From positions 3,573 to 67,572 of the forward strand of contig CH000667.1 of NCBI GenBank assembly GCA_000149265.1: DNA of 64,000 nucleotides, given 5' to 3'. Below are positions 1 through 12,500 of the stretch, one piece after another. The position numbers were made by a program, and so were the translations under genes. The first letter of the stretch is position 1; each line of letters starts with the position of its first letter. This stretch comes from Ciona savignyi. Its lineage: Eukaryota > Chordata > Ascidiacea > Phlebobranchia > Cionidae. The notes below the pieces were generated by a model that searched no databases, had not been told where the DNA came from, and saw only the letters and a program-made list of their open reading frames with translations.

Positions 1-380
1 TACCTCAAAATTCAATTTTATTGAAAGTAGTTAACAGTGCCATTTACGCTCCATTTAAAAGAAAAGTACATGGTCAATCGAATTAAACCTTCTTACGTGT
101 AGCTATAATGGTTTAGTTATAAAGTGGTATCTTTTTAGCAATTTAACAAAGGGAAATTTATGTCAAACCTAATATTATAAAAAGCCTAAGGTTATATTGC
201 GAATTTTCCGCCCCAAGTTTTGTTTAACAGTTCATATTTTAGAAATTAGTAATATTCAATTGAAATTAAATTAAAATATGCATATTTTCTAAACTTTAAA
301 TGTAATAAAAAATGTTTCTCTTTATAAAGCTTGTTTAAGCCAATGGACTACATCAAAGATCTACTCTGTTTGTTTTGCAG

Positions 381-539
381 ATTGACTTACATGTAAGTTC
401 TTATTTTAATGATGATGCAGCGATGGCTTTGGGTGATTGTCTGCGTAACATCAGCAAATTACGAACTGATGTGTTAAAGATATCCTTAAAAAGTCGCATC
501 ATCTTACGTGAAGCTGTTCAACGAATTCCCAACCCTCAA
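381..539 (+). CDS. Gene 1 exon D1 (LRR, first-D type)
   Basis: The acceptor is TTTTGCAG and the donor is GTAAGT. The 159 bp are 53 phase-0 codons from IDLHVSSYFNDD to RIPNPQ. The core DCLRNISKL and the SRIILREAVQ helix are shared with all D exons. Its IDL start matches only the first D exon of gene 2 (47245), which identifies it as the start of the module series. A coding start drawn at the ATG at 375 would be wrong, because that ATG lies in the splice acceptor region. Confidence 0.85.
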
Positions 540-3500
540 GTAAGTCAGCTTAACGATATATAATTTAAAACAAATATCAAGTCATAAAACCGACCAAAAA
601 CATTGATCTATGCATTATGATACTGGAAAAATTTAGGTAAAATAGATTAAAAAAAATGTTTTAACTTATTTAAAAAACATTAAACGACAACCACTTAGGT
701 AATGCTAATTCATATTGCATCGAAAATTTATGTTCAATTATTTTCATCTAACTGATACATAAAACTCCATATATATGCAATTCTATACAACTCATTTAAC
801 ATCTTTGTATCTTTGAATAACTTTAGGACTTGGTTGTAGATGACGGGTATGATTATTCTGATGGAGAATGGGGTCAACAAAACGGGGCTCAGTGGGGGAA
901 GACATGGGCAGTATATGGTCTTGATGAAGCTAATGATATAAAACAAATTCTTCAACTTAAAGCTGGGAAGGTGTGATAAAATGTGGCTTGTTTTCAATAT
1001 GTAATGGGTTAATTAAACTAAATAAATATATAGTAAGGTTATAAGTTTATATGTTAGTAATATCCATTAAAGCAAAATATTACATTTTGAAATTAAAATT
1101 AAAGTAAATAGGCCTAATACTTTGTTATATGTATATAAATAATATTTAACTAAACTTTAATATAATTATTGTTCACATGATAATTATCAAATTTTTATTT
1201 CAGATCACGAGGTTATCGTTAAAAGCATGGAACACCCCAGTAAGTCTGTGTTTAATTTTTAAATTACAACAAAAAGTTTTCCTACCTTGTGGAGAAGTTG
1301 CACTTCTTTCTAAACTCTCAATTTGTTCGAATTAATTTCATATGGTTCCGTGTGATATTTTTAACTCATATTGTCAAATTTTTTTTTCATTAATCATTAT
1401 GATACATATTATATTTATGTACATACGTAGGATAGCGAATTCGAAAAAAATTAGCATTCTATAAATTTAGTTTAAAGCATTGGTAAAGGAGGGTACTTGC
1501 TTTGTAATGATCCATACGTACATCGTATACGCAACAGACTCCTTGTAAGTTCAATACCTCTTGGTTATAATTTGCAAAGTTTTTGGGAACATTACTAATG
1601 AAGGTTGCATGCTATCATTACATTAGCTCAGTATTTGTGGACATATGTGGTATACACACTGCCCATGTTATACAGTCCTTGTTCCTCAGTAATATATTCT
1701 TTAGAAACAAGATAATTGATAACTATTGAAGTTTGGTCACGGGGATACTGGTATAACGAATCAAAGATGTTAAATATCGTTAGATATTTGCAACCACACA
1801 TGAAAGCTTTGGATGAACTTCGGTTATATGATTGCGAAAGGTTGATCGTAGGATTGAGCAAAGCTATAAATAAGCGACAGAACAAGGTAAATATAACATT
1901 ATGTGAGGAGTAAAATATGACAAGTTGATCTAGGTAATTTGTCGCTTAATTTCCGTTGCAGAATATCCTTTGGGTATTTTAATCCGTCCAGTGTAAAATA
2001 TTAAATTGAGGTAATCAAAATTTGTAAAGTGTTTTTTTTCTAACCAAATATATCGTCCGGACAAAATTATTAAACAGGTATTATTAATCAAATTTATTAA
2101 ACCAAAGGCTTCAATTAGTTGTAAATTTTAAAGAAATATAAACAGTTTAAACATGGGTTACGTAGGATGTGGTGTTGAATAATATTTTTGCATAATTTTA
2201 AAAATGAGTACCCTATTTTGAAATGGTTTATACTAAAAATAAATTAATACATTTTGTATAAAATCAATTAAAAACCATTCACGACCCCCCTTAAAAATTA
2301 CTTACATACTAGAACAAGCCTATTATGGTTGGGAAAATCCTAAATTGTTGGTAACTATACTTTATGTTCTAAAGTGAACTTTGTTATGTAAATCATATCA
2401 TGTATTAGCTATATGTTACAATTATCGATTCATAATTATCTTCAAAGAATAAACAATTGAATTGTTAAACAAGATTTTTAACAAACTAATCTAGCCATGT
2501 TCATTAATTTGTTAATTTTTTTCTGTACAGCCAACATTACTTTTATTTTAGATGGTCTTGCATATAAGTGGATCTAAACTTGATGCAGATGTAGCGAAGG
2601 CTTTGAGTGATTGTCTGCGCAACATCATCAAATTACATATTGATGAGTGCATGATATCCGTGCAATGTCGCATCATCTTACGTAAAGCAGTTCAAAAACT
2701 TTCCAAGCCTTAAATAATTCAGTTTATTTTATATTTAATATTTTACAAACAAACTTGTTTTTTATCAGATTATATTTATCATTAAGTTTTAAAATAATTT
2801 CTCTATAAGTTATATCTAATCCAAAGCCACTAAGCTAAGCATTATGATGTTGGTCACGTGATATATTTAAAATTAATAATTATTATTTTCATGTTTTTTG
2901 ATTATTCATTTAAATATGTCCGCCCGATTAGTTTAGTGGTTTTGTTTGACGCCTTTCAGCCTATAGGTTGCAGGTTCGAAACTCACTAACTAGTATGTTG
3001 GGTCCGTGGGCAAGACGCTTAACGGACATTGCCCGAACCCAGGGGATAAATGGGTTCTGCCGATTCCACAAATATTTAAACTAAGATTTTGATTACTTTA
3101 TGCACGAATATATGCAGTTTTATAAACATTATTAACATTTCCTAACTTTCATAATATTCATAAGGACTTGGTTGTATATACTTGTGCAAATATTGGTGAA
3201 TGGGGAGAACTGCCCATTGCTCAATAGGGAAAATCTTTGAAAGTGGATGAAGATGTCCATGCTTGTGATCTAAAACAAATTCTTCAGGTTGAACCTGGAA
3301 AGGTAAGATAAAATGAGGCCTTACGTATATCATGTACTTTTTTAAAGAATTATTTCAATATATTAGTTTTTGTGTGGTAAGTTTACATTTTATATTGACA
3401 TACAAAAATAACAAAAATGTTATTTACCTCGTTGTAGACATACATGAAGCAAATGGGAGTATATAATGTTGAACTAAAAATGAAAAAAATTTTGATTTGT

Positions 3501-6500
3501 TATCCCATGGTCACATTGTTATTCTTGCTTTACACGTGGCTGTTGCTCTCCAGTTTTGTGTAAATTAATTTACAAATAATTAAATGATGTTTCACATAAA
3601 TATCAAGTTATCAAAAACAATTTAATTACAGTTCACAAGGTTATTAATGGCAGCAAATGACAATCCAGTAAGTACATTTGTGTTTATTTTGTGAATTTTA
3701 CATAGACGTTTAACAACCATTTGGAAAGATTGCACTCTTTTTTAAATTTTTAAATTTATCTGGATTAGTCCTATTTGGTCATATGTGATATAATCAACCA
3801 GTGAATGTCAAAGATTTTCGCTCTTTGGTTATTACAATGCTGCCCATATTTAATGAAATATATAGTTGGATCCTTGTTAATTCCAAGTTTGCAGCAACGG
3901 TCTTATAGTTAAAAAATGACCCGCACCGTGGAATAAAAAACTACAGTTTTGTCATTTGGTTATAATTGGCGGTAAGAATTAATACAAAGGTAATAGGTCG
4001 AGAATAGTTGATGTCATATCGTTGTAAGAAAATATTTACTACGCACTGTTGTTTATTTAAAAAGTTATTTAAATTTATAATTTCCTGTTTCCCCATTAAA
4101 TATTAATTAGAACTCTTAAAAGTGATATCAAATGAAGTGTGTTAACGAAAATTCTGGTATAATGAGTTGAAAAAGAGTGATATATTTGGATATTTGCTAC
4201 CGCACATGGAAGCTCTGGATGAACTTCGTTTACATGGTTACGGACATCTTATTGTAGGTTTGAGACAAGCTATTAATAAGCGACAAAACAAGGTAAATAA
4301 CATCGATATCATAACATTTCAAAATAATTGCTTTCAATAAAAACTATTTTTATGCATAATCATATACTGGTTGAGAAGTTTTACTTTTTTTAACTATTTT
4401 AACTATCTTTAATTTATAAAATATAATTTGTTTGATAAAATTAATATATACAAAATAGCGCAAAAAATAGAATAGGGTATTCATTTTGTGTTTAATTCCG
4501 TAAATAGAAAAACCAATGAGGATAGCCCACCGGCCATCGTCACATCACCTCGCGCCCACCGTCAGGTTATGGGAGCTATTGTAGTGTGTTGTGATAGACT
4601 CGTTTTTTTTCCAAATTGGTAGAACCCATTAATATGTCAAGTTTAGGAAATGTTTGTTAATTGTCTTTTTCATTGTCACACCTAATTAGCTAGCGAGTAG
4701 TTTCGAAAATGCAACCCTTCGACTGAAAGGCGTAGCACTAAACAAAAGACTAATCTGTCGGACAAGAAATCCAACTAAATTATACCACACACCTATTAAA
4801 TCAGCTTTAAGTAATACAAATTAATTGTAATAAGAGTGAATAAATAAAAGGGATTACATTTTTACCCAACTGACCTTAACAAGTTCACTACTACGACAAA
4901 TATTTATGTTAACCAAGCTCTAAATTATTTTAGATTCTCTTGGATATAAGGCAATCTCATCTAGATGAGGATGCAGAGAATGCCTTAGTCGATTGTCTGC
5001 GCAACATCAGCAAATTACAATTTAATGAAAGGAAGATATCCGCAAAAAGTCGCATCATCTTACGTGAAGCTGTACAACAACTTTTCCACCCTCAAGTAAA
5101 TCGGCATAATGGAATAAAAACGTATTTAGCGTGTAGCAATGCATTGCACACAATTAGCGACAGAATAAATGTGTAGAATAATTGCTTTGCCGGGCTTGGA
5201 TTCGAACCCATAAGAAACTCGTTTCTAAGGTTTTTCTTAAATTTAATGCAAAATATGTATTTGTTGCGGCCCCACAACCGTTAACAAATACATTTTTATA
5301 TTGCTGTGATGAATAAATGGAAACTGTTATTTTAAGATTTACGTTTTAATCTACTGGGTTTTAATAATACAATATTTACTACATGATGGCATCAAAAATC
5401 CATTTGTAAAATTAACAAATGATGACAAACCTCACATATATGTTTAACAATTAATATCTGATAAAATAAACAAGTGTGACATATTTCGGTAAAACACAAA
5501 TGCCAATAACTTCTTGAAGCTAATGATATAAAAACGAATTCTTCAACTTAAACCTGGGAAGGTGTAATAAAATGTGCCTATTTTTTTTAATATGTATTGG
5601 GTTAATTAAACTAAATAAATATTTTCTAAGGTATAAGTTTATAGGTTAGTAACATCCATTAAAGTAAAATAGTACAGTTTAAAATCAAAGTAAATAGGCC
5701 TAATAATTTGTTATATAATTTCATTATAAATATTGTTCACATGATAAATATAAATTATCCTCAAATTTTAATTTCAGATCACGAGGTTATCGTTGAAAGC
5801 GTGGAACACCCCAGTAATTCTGTGTTTGATTTGTAAACAACAAAAAGTTTACCTATATCGTGGAGAAGATGCACTTCTCTCTCAAACTTCAAATTTATTC
5901 GTATTAATCTCATATGGTCCCATGTGATGTATTCAACTCATAATGTTAAATATTTTTTTTAATCATTATATTACATATTATAATTATGCATATATACGTG
6001 GTAGGATAGCGCCAATTCGAAAGTTTTTTTAACATTCCATAATTTTAGTTTAAAGTATTGGTAAAGGAGGGTAATTGCTTTGTAATGATCCATAAATACA
6101 TCGTGTACGCAACAGACTCTTAGTAAGTTCAATACCTCTTGGTAAGAAAAAGTGTTTGGGAACTTTACTAATAAAGGTTGCGTGCTATCATTACATTAGC
6201 CCAGTAATTGTGGACATATGTGGTATAAACACTGCCCATATTAACTATTAAAGTTTGATCACAGGGATACTGGTATAATGAATCGAAGATGATGAATATA
6301 GTTAGATATTTGCAACCACACATGATTCTAAAAAAATATAAACAGTTTAAACATGGTTTACGTAGGGTATGCTGTTGAATAATATTTTTGTATATTTTTA
6401 AAAATGAGTACCCTATTTTTAAATGGTTTATACTAAAAATAAATCAATAAAATTTGTTTAAAATCAATTAAATTTAATATCATGCACGATTCCGCTTACA

Positions 6501-9500
6501 AATTGCTTCTATACTAGAACAAGCCTATAATGTTTGGGGAAATCCTCAATTGTTGGTAACTATAAACTGTGGTTGACTTATGCTCTAAGGTGAACTTAGT
6601 TATGTAAATCATATCATGTATGAAATATATCTTACAATTATCGATCCCAAATTATATAGAATAAAAAATTGAATTGTAAATTCAGCTTCAAACTAAGTTA
6701 ACCAAATTCACTAATTTGTTAAATTTGTTCTGTACAACCAACACGACTTTTATTTTAGATGATCTTGCATATAAGGGGATCTAAACTTGATGCAGATGTA
6801 GCAAAGGCTTTGGGTGATTGTCTGCGCAACATCAGCAAATTACATATTGATGAGTGTATGATATCCGTGCATTGTCGCATCATCTTACTTGAAGCTGTTC
6901 AAAAACTTTTCAAGCCAAGTAAGTTACTTTATTTTAGATTTAATATTTTACAAACCAACTTGTTTCTATCAGATGATTTCTATCAGTAAGTTTTAGAATT
7001 TAGACTAATATCTCTGTACATCATATCTAAGTCAAAACCACTAAGCTAATCATTATGATGTTGTTTTCAAAATTAATAAATATTATTTGCATGTTTTTTT
7101 TAATAATAACTACTTACTTCGGCCAAATAGTTGGTTGGTTGTTGCGAAGTCAAGATAAAATATTTAAATCATACCAGCGGTTCACCATCGATTCCAAAAA
7201 TAATAAAACTCCGATTTTTATTACTTTATCCACTAAGATTTGCAATTTTATAAACAGTGTAATTTATAGTTCCTGATATTCAAAATATTTATAAGGACTT
7301 GGCTGTATATTCCACAAATATTAGAACTAAGATTTTTATTACTTTATGCACGAATATATGCAGTTTTATAAACAGTATTAACATTTTCTAAAATTTTCAT
7401 GAGGACTTGGTTGTATATACTTGTGCAAATAATTGTAAATAGGGAGAACTGCCCATCGCTCAATGGGGAAAATCTTTAGAAGTGGATGAAGATGTCCATG
7501 CTTGTGATCTAAAACAAATTCTTCAGGTTATACCTGAAAAGGTAAGATAAAATGAGGCCTCCCATATATCCCATAGACACAGTGTTATTTTTGCTTCCAT
7601 AAGCAATTATATAAAATTTGTATAAATTATAGTGATTGAGGTTAGGACCTACCAATACACATGTATTTATAGTCATACAATCAAAATAGATTTTACAAAT
7701 GGTGGTTGACACGTGGCTGTGACTGTCAAGTTTTGTGTGAATTAACTTAAAAATAAATAATTGATGTTTTACATAAATAACAAATTATTAAAAACGATTT
7801 AATTACAGTTCACAAGGTTGTTGATAGCAGCAAATGACAATCCAGTAAGTACATTTGTGTTTAATTTGTGAATTATAACAAATACGTTTAACAACCATTT
7901 GAAAAGATTGCACTCAATTCAAATTCTTCAAATTTATCTGGATTAGTCCTATTTTGTCAAACAACCCGTGAATGTCAAAGATTTTTGCTCTGTTTGTTAT
8001 TACAATGCATCCCATATTTAATCAAATATATAGTTGGATTCTTGTTAATTCCGCGTTTGCAGCAACGGCTTCATAGTTTAAAAATGACGCGCATCGCGGA
8101 ATAAAAAACTACAGTTTTGTCATCTGGTTATAATTGGCGGTAAGAATTAATACAAAGTGATAAGTAGTGGATAGTTGATACAACGATATGAAAATAATGA
8201 GGATAGGGCGACACGATTACACGATACGGATGAAACGGTTTATACGGTTAATATTTGTTGGTAGGGTAAACAAAAAAGGACCAAATTAGTCGACTTTACA
8301 AGTCCAGTTTAAATCATAAATAGCACACACTTAACCACCAACTTTTATCTTTTTATCGCTAGGAAAAATGCAGTGTGAGAAGAAAATATGCCCTGAAGCT
8401 TATACAGTAACTAATTCGGAAAGAAAGAAAGCTTTGTCCTGCGGTCTACTCTAGGGACATCAGGGGATTGCAACACTATGTAATTGCAACACATTTGCAC
8501 ATAATCACATACAAAGTTTATGACGCATATTATAACAGTTTAACATAGACATTAATAAAACATATAAACATATTAAATAAATGATAGGTCGTGGATTACG
8601 GCAGTATTCAACAATCCTCGATTAAAGAGCTTCATGATAAACAAAGTGCTCAGCATATCAATACATTGTTAAGAAATGACCAAGTTGTTAATTATTTGAG
8701 ATTATATAATTAGCGTAATGTTTATACGTTTGTAATTCGCAAGTAAATCATTTCCCCAAAATAATTTAAAAAAATGTAAGCTCGGTTATTGTGGACACAT
8801 ATTTTAAATATTTCCCGTGATATACAGTTCTATGTTTCCCCAATGACAAAGAATAAATAAAAATCATTTCGATTTGTTGTGCGTAAACTTTATACTAGTA
8901 TTATCTGTGTAGACTTTTATATTTACTGAGCTATAGACACCACAACATATTCCTCCAATGTCCATTTTAATGAAAATATATCAGTTGTATTAGAATTTAT
9001 TTTTCCTGTTATTATTTATGGGTTATTATCTATATCGTAGTAAGAAAATATTTACCACGCACTGTTGTTTGCATTTAAAAAGTTCTTTAAATTTATAATT
9101 TCTTATTTCTCCATAAAACATTAATTAAAACCCGGATAAGTAATATCAAATGAAGTGTGTCTACAGAAATGGTGGTATAGTGAATTAGAGATGAAGGATA
9201 TATCTGAATATTTGCAACCGCACATAAAAGCTCTGGGTGAACTTCGGTTACATGGTTGCGGACCGCTGATCGTAGGTTTGTGCAAAGTTTTAATGAACGA
9301 CAGAACAAGGTAATTCACATCGATAACATAACATTTTAAAATAAAAGCTTTTAATAATAGTGCTATCTTTATGTACATACTGGTTGGGGCGTTTTACTTT
9401 TTCTTTAAAGGGTTTTTTCTTCAATTTATAAAATATTTATTGTTTGTTAATATAAATATATTTATAATAGCGCTAAAGAAAGTAGGATAGGATATTCATG

Positions 9501-12500
9501 TTGTGTTTAACCCCGTGAATAGGAAAACCAATGGGGATAGCACACCGGTAATCGATATATTATCTTTTACCTATTGTCAGATTACCCGATCTTTTGCAGT
9601 GTGTTGTGTATGATTCACACGTTCCGTCAATTTAGTAAAAACTATTAACTCTTTCCGTCCCAACTCGCCATATATGGCGAGTTGGTGGGAAAACATGGTA
9701 TCCCGCCTGTACATAAATGGATTCAAATCTAAAAAACGATTTCTCCGCAATGCGTAAATATTAAAAATGCGAGGAGTGATAGCCTTTCTTTTTCAAGGCT
9801 TCGCCTCTTATTTCTATCGATTTTACACGAATTTACAAGTGACTAACTCAGCCAATAGGAGTCGCGTTAACTTGCGGAGAAGCTCTTTTTGTCAAGCAAG
9901 TCTTTCTTTACATTCTCTGTGAATTTCGTGCCGTTGAGAAAAAAAGGAGAGCGTTGGTGACGTTTTCGCAGCAGGCGTTTATGCTTCGTGGTCACCAAAG
10001 CATGAATCCAGCTGGGCCTGCTGAGCGCACGATAAAGAAAAAGGCGGCGAGACTAGTTAGTTCGGTGTGCCCTGGTTTGAAGAATATTGGATATAGTATT
10101 TGTGTTTGTTTGCTTTTGTATGCCCTTTTTACACTTCCTTCACTGTTCTTATTTATACTTTTTACTATTTTAGTTCTACAAAACTAAAACCTTGCGTTTT
10201 GGTTCAATTTTTCATAATATAGTTAGAATAAAGGAAAATTTCAATTAGGAATAGTAAGAAAAACTACTGAAGATACAAATACAGTTCAAATTTTCCTGAG
10301 TACAAAAACTATTAGACAATCTACATTCCAATTTTCATATCATTTGGGCATACCAATAATTAGTGAGTATTTCGTTTGTCAGTGCACCTCAAAATTTTCA
10401 AAGGTTTGTTTAAAAGAGGGATAAATTATCTTTCCAACCATACTAAATATTAAATCATAGCATAAATTTGAAAAAAACTGTGCTAATTTAAAATTGACTA
10501 AAAATTGTAAAAAACACTGCGGGACAGCATGTTTAAATTAATGCATTTGGCCGGGAGTGAAAGAGTTAATACGCCAAGTTCAGGAAATATCCGTTAAGTG
10601 TCTTTCTCAATGTCAAAGCTGACTAGCTAGCTAACATTTCCGAACATGCAACCCTTTGCCTGAAAGGCGATGCACTAAATAAAGACTAATCTATCGGATA
10701 AGAAACTTAACCTTAATTCATCACACACACCGATTAAATCAGCTTTAATTAATACATAATTTTTGTATTGAGGAGTGATTAAATAAAAGCGACTTTTACA
10801 ACCAACTTCCAACTAAAATATTTCTGTTAAACAAGCTCTCATTTATTTTAGATGCTCTTGGATATAAGGCAATCTCATCTTGATGATGATGTGGAGAAGG
10901 CTTTGGTCAATTGTCTGCGCAACATCAGCAAATTACAATTTAATGAACCGAAGATATCCGTTAAAAACCGCATCATCTTACGAGAAGCTGTTCAACAACT
11001 TTCCCACCCTCAAGTTAGTCGTCATCGACTTTATTTTCGCAAATTAACTGTTTCAACCAAATATAACTGTTACGTCTAACTCCAAAACTTCTATTCCACT
11101 TGTGTTCCCGGATATTACTAAATTTTGCATTTTTTAAATATTTTACAAAGTAGGCTAACTTATGAACTTCACTTCTGTACACTTGACACATTAATATTAA
11201 AACACATTTCCCAAATAAATTTATCTATGAAAAATACTGCAACCAGTCACTTCAAAAACACCCAAATCTTTCAAAGGCCCAAATCTTACACGAGGTATAA
11301 ATATTGCGCATAATGATAATAATATGAAGATGTCAAACATATTGCATGTATTACAAACCATGAAAAGTTATGTTCAATTATTCTTTATCTACATGATGCA
11401 AACAACTCAATATATATACGATTCCATACAATGCATTTGAAATATTCTCGGTAACTTTGAATGTATTTCCTCAGCAATTGGTTATAGATGATGAATATGG
11501 TGAGTGGGGTGAACAAAACGGATTTCAATGGGAAACGACTTGGAAAGTACATGGACATGATGAAGCTGACGACCTAAAAAGAATTCTTAAACGTGAACAA
11601 GGTAAGGTGCAATAAAATTTGGCTTGATCTTAGTATGTTATGATGTATAAATTTATATCACAAAAAAAAAGAATGTGGTAAGTTTACATATTGTTATATC
11701 CATGGTAGAACAAAACATTTTTATAATATTTTATTAACATTAGGGGAGTGATTATCTTGTCTTAAGTGATAATTTATGGGTCAAATGAACTAAAATATAA
11801 AAACAAATTTACATAAAAAATATTAAATTATTTTTAATTTTTATCTTTCAGATAAAGAGATTATTGTTGGAAGCATGGGACAGTCCAGTGAGTACACCTT
11901 TACTTAATTTTAGAATTATATAATATTTTTAAGGCGAGATTTCAATATCTCTTATTTTATTTCCTATCGGATTTATATTATCCCATGTTATATAAGTCAA
12001 TCACAATACCAATTCTAATTATTATACTGCATCCTTTAATTATTTAAGCACGTGGATAACGATATTTTTGCATACCCTAATGCAGTATTTAACAAGTAAT
12101 AGACCAGTAGGGTCATAATACGACATCAATTAGAAATCAAGTTATCATGGATCATATGTAACATAAAAATACCATATAGCACAGTTCCCATATATCAAAT
12201 ATATGGTAGAGTCTTGGATTTTTTTAATATAACACTCCTTAATTTATAATTATTTGAAATAAAAATATATACTACAGAATTTAGATCTAAGGGGCATAGC
12301 ATACTTATGTTTACATCGTGAATGTGAAAACGCAATTGGCTTTAACACATGGGTATTCCTAAGATAACATAGCCCATTCAGTTATCAAAACTATTGCAGA
12401 GTGTTCTGTGTAACTCAGACGATTTTATAATTGAGTAGAATCCTCCATTTTACTAAGTTCAGGCTATTAGTGCCTTCAAACCTAAAATCGCAACAGTCTA

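Noticed and set aside
5178-5285. tRNA-like TTGGATTCGAACCC stretch
   Set aside because: It has a B-box-like sequence but no cloverleaf partner half was found on either strand; at most a decayed SINE end.
8200-9030. Apparent ~830-bp insertion between B4 and C4 relative to the sister intron
   Set aside because: Part of it (8620-8720) matches the intron before exon C in gene 2 (about 53558-53610), so a deletion in the sister copy explains it at least as well as an insertion.
9954-10187. 77-codon frame inside the piggyBac-like element as a gene
   Set aside because: Too short for a transposase, no catalytic motif, hydrophobic low-complexity end.
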